64,000 bases of DNA from JBJXHN01 sp046233135. GTDB taxonomy: Bacteria > Pseudomonadota > Alphaproteobacteria > Rhodospirillales > Rhodospirillaceae. The stretch's first letter is position 1. Each line of letters opens with the position of its first letter. The notes beneath the pieces are model-generated. The model was not told the origin of the DNA and made no database searches. It saw nothing but the letters and a program-made list of their open reading frames with translations. The translations under genes were made by a program, and so were the position numbers. Of the stretch, positions 33,978 to 41,885 are shown piece after piece. Location: assembly GCA_046233135.1 (NCBI GenBank), contig JBJXHN010000007.1:186001-250000 (forward strand), read 5' to 3'.

Positions 33978-34379
33978 ATGATCACACGTGCCTGTTATGG
34001 AGATGATGACGGCTATTGTGTCCTGGCCACCGATGAAGCCGGCCAGGTCTCCTATATTCCCCTGGCCGAGCGCTGGGCACCGGACTCGGCCACCAACAGC
34101 CCGGCGCGGGCGGACCTGCGGGCTTTTCTGGTGGCCGGTGGTCTGATCACGGCCTGGATTCCCCCGGCGGTCACGCCGGCCCAGGTGAAGGCCGAGGCGC
34201 GGCGCCGCATTCTGCACCGCTATCCCCTGTGGAAGCAGATCAACCTGATGCGGTCAGGCGGAGAGGCGGCAGAGGCCGCATTCGCCTGGATCGACACCAT
34301 GCGGGCCACGGCCACGCGCCTGGAGAACCAGGACCCGATTCCCGAGGACTTCGTGGACGACCGCTTCTGGCCCCAATAG
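33978..34379 (+). CDS. Phage tail-fibre assembly chaperone-like protein
   Basis: The ATG at 33978 (MITRACYG) gives 133 residues. The C-terminal half has the pattern seen in tail-fibre assembly chaperones: TPAQVKAEARRRILHRYPLWKQ then INLMR, and AFAWIDTMRATATRLENQDP with the closing DPIPEDFVDDRFWP. The N-terminal half is a short beta region. A GH24 lysozyme gene follows at 34466, separated by a terminator. Together they look like a two-gene phage remnant; no portal, capsid or integrase gene is present. Function in the cell is unknown. Confidence 0.65.
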   Translation: MITRACYGDDDGYCVLATDEAGQVSYIPLAERWAPDSATNSPARADLRAFLVAGGLITAWIPPAVTPAQVKAEARRRILHRYPLWKQINLMRSGGEAAEAAFAWIDTMRATATRLENQDPIPEDFVDDRFWPQ

Positions 34380-34404
34380 GAGCGTTTCCGTTCCCTCCCA
34401 TCCG

Positions 34405-34440
34405 GCCCCGCCCCTGACCCCAGGCGCGGGGCTGTTTTTT
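34405..34440 (+). terminator. Intrinsic terminator between the phage-like genes
   Basis: GCCCCGC (34405-34411) pairs with GCGGGGC (34426-34432), followed by TGTTTTTT. It ends the transcript of the preceding chaperone-like gene 26 bases after its stop and just before the lysozyme ribosome site. Confidence 0.85.
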
Positions 34441-34465
34441 GCGAAAATTGAAGGAGATCCGTTTC

Positions 34466-35176
34466 ATGCCGCGTATCAACGACGCCGGCCTTGCGCTCGT
34501 GCAGGCGTTCGAAGGCTTCCGGGCAGAGGCCTATCGCTGCCCTGCCGGGGTCTGGACCATCGGCTATGGCCATACTGTCGAAGTGGCGGAGGGCGACCGC
34601 ATCACCCTGGAGGACGCGGAAGTCCTGCTGCGCAGCGATCTTGCCCGATCGGAAGCCGCCGTGGACCGGCTGGTCACCGTGCCGCTGAGCGACAACCAGT
34701 TCTCCGCCCTGGTCAGCTTCTGCTTCAATCTGGGCGAAGGCAATCTGGCGTCCAGCACCCTGCTGCGCAAGCTCAATGCCGGCAACTATGATGCTGTGCC
34801 ATCGCAGCTGGCGCGCTGGGTGAAGGGCGGGGGGCGGACGCTGCCCGGTCTGGTCCGCCGCCGCGCGGCCGAGGCGGCTCTGTGGGCCACGCCGGACGGG
34901 GATGAGGACGACGATGGCATGGCCCAGGCCGTGGAAGCGGTGGAAGTGCCCAAGGCGCTCAGCCGGTCGCGGACCCTGAAGGCTGCCGGGGCGGTGGGCG
35001 TGGCCGGTCTGGCCGGTCTGGTGGAGCCGGTCCAGGCCCTGCTGACGGTGCTGGAGGAAAACCGGGGCGCGCTGGAAAGCGGCGACATGGTCAGCATCGC
35101 CGTCGGTCTGATCGCGGTGATCGGTGCGGCATCCATCGCCTGGAACCGGGTCCAGGCGTGGCGCGACGCGGCCTGA
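34466..35176 (+). CDS. GH24 phage-type lysozyme with C-terminal membrane segment
   Basis: The ATG at 34466 has AAGGAG upstream; 236 residues. The lysozyme domain (1-~145) has the catalytic glutamate in LVQAFEGFRAEAYRC, the GYGHT motif, and FSALVSFCFNLGEGNL, plus WVKGGGRTLPGLVRRRAAE near its end. After an acidic linker (DGDEDDDG) comes a tail with a hydrophobic segment near 212-228 (MVSIAVGLIAVIGAASIAW), as in lysozymes fused to a small membrane anchor. It degrades peptidoglycan between MurNAc and GlcNAc. It is likely phage-derived. The tail may act like a holin or simply tether the enzyme (inference). Confidence 0.88.
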   Translation: MPRINDAGLALVQAFEGFRAEAYRCPAGVWTIGYGHTVEVAEGDRITLEDAEVLLRSDLARSEAAVDRLVTVPLSDNQFSALVSFCFNLGEGNLASSTLLRKLNAGNYDAVPSQLARWVKGGGRTLPGLVRRRAAEAALWATPDGDEDDDGMAQAVEAVEVPKALSRSRTLKAAGAVGVAGLAGLVEPVQALLTVLEENRGALESGDMVSIAVGLIAVIGAASIAWNRVQAWRDAA

Positions 35177-35189
35177 TCGGGGGCGGTTT

Positions 35190-35897
35190 CTACCTGTCGT
35201 AGCCCAGGCCCATGCCGATGTAGCGCACGGCCCCTTCCGCCCGCATCAGGCGGGTTTCGTCCCAGGGGTGGGCGGGGCCGGGCGGGGTGTTCGGAGGGAT
35301 GGTGACGGTCTGGCCCTGGACGATCTTGACGATGGACCCCTGGCGGGCACTGATGGTGGCGCGGCCGCGCTGCACGAAGAACCGCCAGGCCCCATCCTGC
35401 TCCACCCCCATGACGATGCTGTTGCGCACCGAAATGCGGCCGGCGGGGGTGTGGATGACGGTGATGCGGGCATCCACGGGCACCGCTTCGAACTTGAAGG
35501 CGCCGCTGAAAATGGTGATCACCCCTTCGGTGGGTTTAAGGGGGTAGACCAGATCGTCGATGGACGCGCCGCAGTTCTCGCCGACGGTCAGCTGGGATCC
35601 GTCGTTGAGGGTGACCGTCAATCGCCCGGCCGGTCCGGTTCCCAGCACATCCAGGCGATAGACAGGCGCTTCGCGGTACAGCGGGCGAGTGCTTTGATAG
35701 TGGCGGGCGGTGACCTGTTCCTGGAACCGGGTCACCACGCCAACCTGACCGGTCAGCGAAGGCTGTGCCGCCCGGGCCGTTTTGCCGCCGGGCACCAGCA
35801 GGGGGACGGCCAGGGGCAGCAGGCCGCCGGCCAATCCCTTGGCCAGCTGGCTGATCCCCCAACGCCGGTTCCCTTCGCGCCGCCACATACCGCGCAT
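35190..35897 (-). CDS. FecR-domain periplasmic protein
   Basis: 235 residues with a basic N-terminus and hydrophobic signal segment (ISQLAKGLAGGLLPLAVPLL) cut near ARA. The FecR fold follows: LTVTLNDGSQLTVGENCGAS, FSGAFKFEAVP, VIHTPAGRISVRNSIVMGV and QRGRATISARQGSIVKIVQG. FecR-like domains of this secreted type (not the iron-sensor type) are common beside surface or adhesin proteins. No sigma factor or TonB receptor is nearby, so an iron-sensing role is unlikely. It converges on the lysozyme gene with a 13-base gap. Confidence 0.8.
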   Translation of the reverse strand: MRGMWRREGNRRWGISQLAKGLAGGLLPLAVPLLVPGGKTARAAQPSLTGQVGVVTRFQEQVTARHYQSTRPLYREAPVYRLDVLGTGPAGRLTVTLNDGSQLTVGENCGASIDDLVYPLKPTEGVITIFSGAFKFEAVPVDARITVIHTPAGRISVRNSIVMGVEQDGAWRFFVQRGRATISARQGSIVKIVQGQTVTIPPNTPPGPAHPWDETRLMRAEGAVRYIGMGLGYDR

Positions 35898-36026
35898 AGC
35901 CGTCCTCCGTCACTTCGGATGCACGGGACGAGACTAGGCGCAAAGGGTTTACAAACGTTTTAGGGGGCCTGCGAGGGAGCCGTGATCAGCACCACATCGC
36001 GCAAGGACGGGAAAGGGTGGAGCGCA

Positions 36027-36056
36027 ATGAAAGGGCACCCTATATCCCCGTCATGA
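36027..36056 (+). CDS. Possible 9-codon leader ORF of the DUF3750 gene
   Basis: ATG at 36027 has GGTGGAG upstream and reads MKGHPISPS then TGA. Its stop overlaps the ATG of the next gene (ATGA at 36053-36056), while that gene has no ribosome site of its own. Translation of the leader could therefore feed the downstream start. This is a pattern observation only. Confidence 0.3.
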   Translation: MKGHPISPS

Positions 36057-36811
36057 AAAAGCGGATCGGGTTGACCCTTCTCCTCGTCCTGGCGGCCGTC
36101 TGGGCGGGGCCTTTGGCCTATAGCGCGGTGCGGTACGAGCCCAATGGCCAGGCTTGGCACGAGGCATCGCGGGCGTCTGCGGGGCTCGCGCCATCGGCGG
36201 CGGAGGATCCGCGGGCCATCGTCCAGGTCTATGCGGCGCCCACTTTCGGCTGGCGGGGGATTTTTGCCGTGCACAGCTGGATCGCCGTGAAGCCGGCGGG
36301 ACCGGACGGCCGCTGGACCCGCTGGGACGTGATGCGCTGGGGCGGCGGCGGCACGGTGAAGACGAACCGGGAGCGGCCGGATGCCCGCTGGTATGGCGCC
36401 GAGCCCCGGCTGCTGCGCGATGTGCGGGGACCGGAGGCGGCGGCGCTGATCCCGCGTATCCGGGCGGCGGTGGCAGCTTATCCCTACGACCACTGGTACC
36501 GCACCTTCCCCGGCCCCAACAGCAACACCTTCGTCGCCTCGGTGGCCCGCGCCGTGCCGGAGCTGGGGCTGGACCTGCCGGCCAACGCCATCGGCAAGGA
36601 CTGGCTGCCCTGGACCGCCCCCCTTGCGACCCCGCCGGGCGGGCAGGGGGTGCAGCTGTCGGTGGAAGGCATGCTGGGCGTGCTGGTGGGCGCCGAAGAA
36701 GGGGTGGAGGTCAACCTGCTGGGGCTGTCCTTCGGTGTCGATTGGAGTCCCTGGAGTCTGCGTCTGCCGGGGATCGGCCAGTGGCCCGAGGTTGAGGGCG
36801 GCGAGAGATAG
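36053..36811 (+). CDS. DUF3750 protein
   Basis: From the ATG at 36053 (MKKRIGLTLLLVLAAVWAGP) the product is 252 residues. One N-terminal hydrophobic segment is a signal or anchor. DUF3750 signs are IVQVYAAPTFGWRGIFAVHSW, the following WDVMRWGG, YPYDHWYRTFPGPNSNTF and VGAEEGVEVNLLGLSFGVD. These proteins are periplasmic or membrane-bound and their activity is unknown; the conserved His/Asn set (HSW, PGPNSNT) resembles papain-like hydrolases of the DUF830 type, which is a guess. A GTG at 36017 would extend the frame but has no ribosome site. Confidence 0.8.
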   Translation: MKKRIGLTLLLVLAAVWAGPLAYSAVRYEPNGQAWHEASRASAGLAPSAAEDPRAIVQVYAAPTFGWRGIFAVHSWIAVKPAGPDGRWTRWDVMRWGGGGTVKTNRERPDARWYGAEPRLLRDVRGPEAAALIPRIRAAVAAYPYDHWYRTFPGPNSNTFVASVARAVPELGLDLPANAIGKDWLPWTAPLATPPGGQGVQLSVEGMLGVLVGAEEGVEVNLLGLSFGVDWSPWSLRLPGIGQWPEVEGGER

Positions 36812-36878
36812 GAGGGTGGGTTCTAGCGGGTTGAATGCGCCGCGCTGGGTTGATCGTTGGCGGCCGGGCGGTTGGCTA

Positions 36879-36907
36879 TTGACAAAAATGTCGTTTAGTC
36901 ATTAAAT
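36879..36907 (+). promoter_or_regulatory. Sigma-70-type promoter in a low-G+C patch
   Basis: TTGACA (36879-36884), 17-base spacer, TTAAAT (36902-36907). It is the clearest consensus promoter in this part of the window and drives transcription rightward into the low-G+C stretch, about 80 bases before the ATG at 36987. Confidence 0.5.
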
Positions 36908-36986
36908 ATCGACGTTGTCCGGGGTCGAAGGCCGGCTTTGGGTTTCCTGCTGGAAATTCATCGCTGACGGCATTCGCTCGGTTTTG

Positions 36987-37202
36987 ATGAGTGGGAACGT
37001 TGTGCGAGCTTGTGGTCGTGCGAACAGCTTTGCAGTCGGTATAAGCGCAAATACCCATGCGATTAGCATGACGAGCAATGTAATTGACGGCCAAGGGGTG
37101 ACGGCGTATTGTACGGATTGGGCTAATGGCGGTAGTAATCGATCCGATGTTGGTAATGTGATTGTGGAAGTTACTGGTGTTCCTGATATTGGTTCTGCCT
37201 AA
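36987..37202 (+). CDS. Small hypothetical protein in the low-G+C patch
   Basis: The 646-base gap between DUF3750 and thyA contains one open frame of note: 71 residues from the ATG at 36987 (a TTG at 36915 would add 24). The composition is unlike its neighbours. The sequence is rich in Asn, Ser, Gly and Val (SNVIDGQGVTAYCTDW, then GGSNRSDVGNVIVEV), recalling a turn of a parallel beta-helix such as phage tail-spike or adhesin rungs. It may be a fragment of a larger gene. No family was recognised. The rest of the gap, 37203-37457, holds nothing I can support. Confidence 0.35.
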   Translation: MSGNVVRACGRANSFAVGISANTHAISMTSNVIDGQGVTAYCTDWANGGSNRSDVGNVIVEVTGVPDIGSA

Positions 37203-37457
37203 TCTTTCTGTGGGTGATGTGCAAGGTTTCTGCTTTCCTTGAGTTTTGTGCTGTGCATTTGGGCTGCGCCTTCCTTCCTCTGTTGTGGGGAGGAAGGAGA
37301 CTTGGTTGAATTTTGTGGACGCTTCCGTGCTATGCGACGGTTCCCCACTGATGCCCCCTCCCATTTCCCATGGGCAAGGGCGCTGCATCCTGCCTATAGT
37401 GCCGTCCGTCCTCCGGTGAGGGAGGGCGGCATTCGTTTTCCCATAGGAAGGGACCCC

Positions 37458-38357
37458 ATGGCCGAGATCGGGACCGTTTCCCCATCCCCCGCCCATGACA
37501 ATGCGGCAGAGGTGTCCGCCAACATCGCCGACGGGCCGTACCTGGATCTGCTGGCCCGCTGTGCCCGGGGGGCGGCCAAGGACGATCGGACCGGGACCGG
37601 CACCTGGTCGGTTTTCGGGGCGCAGATGCGCTTCGATCTGAGCGGCGGGCGGCTGCCCCTGCTGACCAGCAAGCGCGTCCATTGGAAGTCGGTCGCTCAC
37701 GAACTGCTATGGATGCTGCGCGGCGAGACCAACATCGGCTATCTGCACGACAACGGGGTGACCATCTGGGACGAGTGGGCCGACGCGAACGGTGACCTGG
37801 GGCCGGTCTATGGCGCCCAGTGGCGGGCCTGGACCGGGCCGGATGGCCGGTCCCATGACCAGATCGCCACCATCATCGACCTGCTGCGGCGGGATCCGGA
37901 GTCCCGCCGGCTGGTGGTCAATGCCTGGGCCGTCCATGACCTGGGGGCCATGGCTCTGTCCCCCTGCCATTGCCTGTTTCAGTTCAATACCCGCCTCGGG
38001 CCGGAGGGGGGGCGCTATCTGGACTGCCAGCTGTACCAGCGCAGCGCCGATATCTTTCTCGGGGTGCCCTTCAACATCGCCAGCTATGCCCTGCTGACCC
38101 ATATCATCGCCCGCGCGGTGCCGGAGCAGGCGTTGCAGCCGGGTGAATTCATCTGGACCGGGGGCGATGTTCACCTCTACCGGAACCATATCGAGCAGGC
38201 CCGCACCCAGCTTGCCCGCACCGAAGAGGCCCTGGCCCTCCCGTCACCACGGCTGAGCGTCGATCCGTTCCCGGATATCGACTCTGTCACCTTCGATCAC
38301 CTCCACCTGGAGGACTACCGGCCGATGAAGGCCATTCCGGCCCCCGTCGCCGTGTAG
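37458..38357 (+). CDS. thyA: Thymidylate synthase
   Basis: From the ATG at 37458 the product is 299 residues. Motifs: DRTGTGTWSVFGAQMRFDL (phosphate-binding Arg), SKRVHWKSVAHELLWML, YGAQWRAW, nucleophile Cys in ALSPCHCLFQF, the dUMP site YQRSADIFLGVPFNIASYA, and GDVHLYRNH. It methylates dUMP with methylene-tetrahydrofolate. The N-terminal 25 residues before the first motif are longer than in E. coli. It precedes folA by 53 bases and dut, forming a thymidylate-supply operon. Confidence 0.96.
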   Translation: MAEIGTVSPSPAHDNAAEVSANIADGPYLDLLARCARGAAKDDRTGTGTWSVFGAQMRFDLSGGRLPLLTSKRVHWKSVAHELLWMLRGETNIGYLHDNGVTIWDEWADANGDLGPVYGAQWRAWTGPDGRSHDQIATIIDLLRRDPESRRLVVNAWAVHDLGAMALSPCHCLFQFNTRLGPEGGRYLDCQLYQRSADIFLGVPFNIASYALLTHIIARAVPEQALQPGEFIWTGGDVHLYRNHIEQARTQLARTEEALALPSPRLSVDPFPDIDSVTFDHLHLEDYRPMKAIPAPVAV

Positions 38358-38410
38358 CAAGCGGTCAGCGGTATCGGGCCGGTCACCGGTTGCCCGCGAG
38401 GAACCCCTGG

Positions 38411-38944
38411 ATGGATATCGAGCTCATCTACGCCGTCCGCCGGGACGGCGTTGTCGGTCGCGACAATGCCATGCCCTGGCACTTGCCCGGCGACCTGAAG
38501 CGCTTTCGCGCCATCACCACCGGCCATGCCGTGGTGATGGGGCGCAAGACCTATGAAAGCCTGAATGGCCGGGGCCTGCCCAAGCGGAACAACTACGTGC
38601 TCACCAGCCGGGTCGGGCCGGACGGGGCGGAGGAGACCGCCGGCAACGGCGTGACCGTCCGCCTGTACCGGGACTGCGGCCAGATCCTCGATCACGCCCG
38701 TGCCGCCGGCACCCGGCGCTGCTTCATCATCGGGGGGCCCCGGCTGTGGGACGACACCCTGGATGTGGCCACGGTGGTGCATCAGACCCTGGTGATGGAG
38801 ATGGACGAGGCCCGGGCGGACGACGTGCGCTGGCGGGTGACCCTGCCCGACGCCTTCCGCCTGACCGGCGCGACCTATGATCTCGACAGCAATGTGTCCT
38901 ATCTGACCTGGGTGCGGATGGGACCGGACCAACCCTGGAGGTGA
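38411..38944 (+). CDS. folA: Dihydrofolate reductase
   Basis: From the ATG at 38411 (MDIELIYAV) the product is 177 residues. DHFR signs: AVRRDGVVGRDNAMPWHLPG (Met20-loop region), DLKRFRAITTGHAVVMGRKTYESL (residues cited in part), NYVLTSR and RRCFIIGGPRLWDDTL. It regenerates tetrahydrofolate consumed by ThyA. The stop overlaps the GTG start of dut by 4 bases, so these are coupled. Confidence 0.94.
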   Translation: MDIELIYAVRRDGVVGRDNAMPWHLPGDLKRFRAITTGHAVVMGRKTYESLNGRGLPKRNNYVLTSRVGPDGAEETAGNGVTVRLYRDCGQILDHARAAGTRRCFIIGGPRLWDDTLDVATVVHQTLVMEMDEARADDVRWRVTLPDAFRLTGATYDLDSNVSYLTWVRMGPDQPWR

Positions 38945-39414
38945 CGACCGTGGAAGCCCTATCCCTGTCCATTCGCGTGGAAAACCCCAAGCTGAAGGAC
39001 TTCGGCCTGCCCCATTTCGCGACACCGGACGCCGCCGGCATGGACCTCCGCGCTGTCGCCGCGGACGGGGGGCAAACGGCCTGGGAACTGGCGCCGGGCC
39101 AGCGGCGGCTGTTCAAGACCGGCTTTTCCATCGCCATCCCCCGGGGCCTGTACGGCCGTATCGCCCCGCGCTCGGGCCTGGCTTATAAGCAAGGGCTGGA
39201 CGTGATGGCCGGCGTGGTCGATGCCGATTATCGCGGCGAAGTGGGGGTGATCCTGGTCAATCTGGGGCAGGAGCCGGTGACCATCGCGCAAGGGGACCGC
39301 GTCGCCCAGATGATCATCGAAACCGCCCATTACGCCACCTTGTCCGAGGTGGAGGTGCTGCCCGACACCGCGCGCGGCGCCGGCGGCTTCGGCAGCACCG
39401 GAACGGCGGGCTGA
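38941..39414 (+). CDS. dut: dUTP diphosphatase
   Basis: GTG start in the GTGA overlap with folA; 157 residues. The five dUTPase motifs are visible: AGMDLRA, PRSGLAYKQGLDV, GVVDADYRGEVGV, GDRVAQMII and GAGGFGSTG. It forms a trimer and hydrolyses dUTP to dUMP, the ThyA substrate, which explains the gene order thyA-folA-dut. It converges with the MFS gene at 39446. Confidence 0.95.
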   Translation: MTTVEALSLSIRVENPKLKDFGLPHFATPDAAGMDLRAVAADGGQTAWELAPGQRRLFKTGFSIAIPRGLYGRIAPRSGLAYKQGLDVMAGVVDADYRGEVGVILVNLGQEPVTIAQGDRVAQMIIETAHYATLSEVEVLPDTARGAGGFGSTGTAG

Positions 39415-39445
39415 GAACACCCGCCGTTCCGTGGGGCCGCGGCGG

Positions 39446-40669
39446 CTATTCCGCTGCGGCCGGGGACGGGCGGGCGAGGATGGTTTCCCGCCCCGGTTCC
39501 GGGCTTTCGGGGATCAGCATCGCCAGCACCAGCGACACCCCGGCCATGGCCGCCCCGGCCAGGAACACGGCGGCGGGAGAGGTCAGCCACAGGATACCGA
39601 ACAGGGCGGGGATGAAGACGGCGGCGATGTGGTTGATGGTGAACGACATCCCCGATGAGCTGGCGATATCCGCCGGGTCGGCGATCTTCTGGAAATAGCT
39701 GCGCATGGCGATCATCAGCGCGAAGAACAGGTGGTCGGCCACGTACAGCCCGGCCGCGGCCCAGGCGTTGTCCACGAAGGCGTAGGACACGAAGATGATG
39801 ATCAGCCCCACGTATTCCAGGGTCAGCGCCCGGCGCTCGCCGAAGCGGCCGATCAGGGCACCGATGCGGCTGGCGAACAGCATGTTGAAGATCTGGTTGG
39901 CGACGAACAGCAAGGTGATCTCGCCGGCCGTATAGCCGAACTTCTCGACCATCATGAAGCCCGCGAAGACCACGAAGATCTGCCGCCTTGCTCCGCTCAT
40001 GAAGGTCAGGGCGTAGTAGAGCCAGTAGCGGCGGCGCAGGAACAGCTTGCGGCTTTGCACATGGGCCTGCGGGAAGCGCGGGAAGGTAGCCCAGGCCCAC
40101 AGCGCCATCACCACCGTCAGCCCGCCGCCGAAGGCATAGACCCAGGCGTAGTCCAGCTCCAGCGCTTCCAGCATCAGCCACACCCCGGCAAAGGCCGCGA
40201 GGCCGGAGATCGCCCGGGCGGAAATCTGCCGTCCCATGGCACGCGGCGCATGCTCCTTGCCGATCCATTGCAGGGTCAGGGATTGCTGGAGCGTTTCCTG
40301 GTAATGGAAGCCGATGCTCATCAGGACCGTGGTGGCATACAGGCCGAGCACGCTGGGGAAGAACCCGGTCAGGAAGGTCCCCACCCCCAGCAGGATCAGC
40401 GACAGGATCAGCAGCCGCTGTTCCTTGATGAAGAACAGCAGGAAGACCACGGCGAAGGACAGGAATCCGGGGACCTCGCGCAGGCTTTGCAGCAGGCCCA
40501 TGTCCGCCCCGGTAAAGGCCGCCTTCTCCACAGCGAAGTTATTCAGCAGCGCCTGCCAGGTGGAAAAGGCCACCGGCATCGCGGCGGCGGACAGCAGCAG
40601 AAAAGCCTCCGGTCCGCGGGGGTCCATCCCGGGCAGCAGGCGGGCGTAAAGGCGGGACAGCAGTGACAT
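39446..40669 (-). CDS. MFS transporter
   Basis: 407 residues with about 12 hydrophobic segments. The MFS A-loop-like sequence appears as GRFGERRALTLEYVG after the sixth to seventh helices and as SLREVPGFLSF in the first half. Several aromatic and positively charged loops (RSRKLFLRRRYWLYYALTF) connect the two halves. Substrate cannot be predicted. It is divergent from the AraC regulator at 40838, with an operator-like inverted repeat between them, so it is probably that regulator's target. Confidence 0.82.
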   Translation of the reverse strand: MSLLSRLYARLLPGMDPRGPEAFLLLSAAAMPVAFSTWQALLNNFAVEKAAFTGADMGLLQSLREVPGFLSFAVVFLLFFIKEQRLLILSLILLGVGTFLTGFFPSVLGLYATTVLMSIGFHYQETLQQSLTLQWIGKEHAPRAMGRQISARAISGLAAFAGVWLMLEALELDYAWVYAFGGGLTVVMALWAWATFPRFPQAHVQSRKLFLRRRYWLYYALTFMSGARRQIFVVFAGFMMVEKFGYTAGEITLLFVANQIFNMLFASRIGALIGRFGERRALTLEYVGLIIIFVSYAFVDNAWAAAGLYVADHLFFALMIAMRSYFQKIADPADIASSSGMSFTINHIAAVFIPALFGILWLTSPAAVFLAGAAMAGVSLVLAMLIPESPEPGRETILARPSPAAAE

Positions 40670-40711
40670 CGACAGGTCCTCTGAACGGCAACGGCGGGGG
40701 AGGGGGACTCA

Positions 40712-40728
40712 CGACTGACATGCAGTCG
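40712..40728. promoter_or_regulatory. Inverted repeat between the MFS and AraC genes
   Basis: CGACTG (40712-40717) and CAGTCG (40723-40728) with a 5-base spacer, in the 168-base divergent gap. A candidate operator of the AraC-type regulator; AraC sites are more often direct repeats, so this is tentative. Confidence 0.35.
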
Positions 40729-40837
40729 CGATAACCGTAGTCGCAGAATACGGACCCATCGGTTGCCTGTCTCGCGGCATTGGGACATAAAATAGCGCGA
40801 AACGGACAGCGCGAGGACCCGGGGCGAGAGGGGACGC

Positions 40838-41701
40838 ATGACCGAGGCCGAGAACCGCATCATCACCCGCCAGCTGGCGCCGACCAGCCTGACACGGGTG
40901 CTGCGCTCCACCTTTCCGCCGAACACGGTTGTGGTGGCGCATCGCCATCCCTGGGGCCAGCTGGTGCATGCGGCCGAGGGGGTGCTGACGGTAGTGACCG
41001 AGGCCGGCACCTGGGTGGTGCCGCCGGACCGGGCGGTCTGGGTGCCGCCGGGGACCCTGCACGAGGTGCGGGCGCCGCGCGGGGCCTCTCAGCACAGTGT
41101 TTATGTGGCGGCGGCAGAGGTGGCGCGCAGCGGTCTGCCCGCCGTCTGCCGGGTGGTGGCCATGACCCCCCTGCTGCGCGAGGTGGTGTGGGAGCTGGGG
41201 CGGCGGGGCAACGACTATCTCCCCGACGGACCGGAAGCCCGGCTGGCGAGGGTGGCGATGGATCTGATCGCCGCCCTGCCGGCCCAGCCGCTGCATCTGC
41301 CCGAACCCGCCGACCGGCGGCTGCGGGCGCTGACCCGGGCGCTGGAGGCCGACCCCGCCGATAACCGGCCGCTGGAGGACTGGGGCCGGGCGGTGGGGGC
41401 GTCGCCGCGCACCCTGGCCCGGCTGTTCCGCGAGGAAACGGGGCTGACCTTCGCCGGCTGGCGCGCCCGCCTGCGCCTGCTGCGCGCCCTGCAGCGGCTG
41501 GCGGCGGGGGAGGCGGTGACGACGGTGGCGCTGGATCTGGGCTACGAGTCTCCCAGCGCCTTCATCGCCATGTTCCGCCGCACCCTGGGGACTACGCCCG
41601 GAGCCTATTTCGCGGCGGGGGGAGATCCGCGATACGGCAGCGGCGGTGGGCGGGATACCGGTGTCGAGGGCGGATATGCGCCCGCCGGGACCGAACCATG
41701 A
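40838..41701 (+). CDS. AraC-family transcriptional regulator with cupin sensor
   Basis: 287 residues. The N-terminal half is a cupin: VVVAHRHPWGQLVHAAEGVL, WVVPPDRAVWVPPGTLHEV, and a trailing HSVYVAAAEV. The C-terminal half has two helix-turn-helix units, PLEDWGRAVGASPRTLARLF and RLRLLRALQRLAAGEAVTTV with ALDLGYESPSAFIAMFRRTL next to it. This is a small-ligand-responsive regulator of the YqhC/AraC type. The MFS gene transcribed away from it is the probable target. The extreme C-terminal 25 residues are Gly-rich. Confidence 0.9.
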   Translation: MTEAENRIITRQLAPTSLTRVLRSTFPPNTVVVAHRHPWGQLVHAAEGVLTVVTEAGTWVVPPDRAVWVPPGTLHEVRAPRGASQHSVYVAAAEVARSGLPAVCRVVAMTPLLREVVWELGRRGNDYLPDGPEARLARVAMDLIAALPAQPLHLPEPADRRLRALTRALEADPADNRPLEDWGRAVGASPRTLARLFREETGLTFAGWRARLRLLRALQRLAAGEAVTTVALDLGYESPSAFIAMFRRTLGTTPGAYFAAGGDPRYGSGGGRDTGVEGGYAPAGTEP

Positions 41702-41885
41702 CGGCAAGGCGGTGCGGATGGTGCCGTTAGCGTTGAATCCATACGTCTGCGTTTGCTATCCTCCCACGGCCCGGCAGCCGAAAACAATAATGGGAGAGGT
41801 GTCGGAGGCTTCGCCCGATGGGCGGGGCTAGGGGACTCCAGCACGAACGCCACATCAACTGCGGAAACGATCCGAACCTTTTGAT

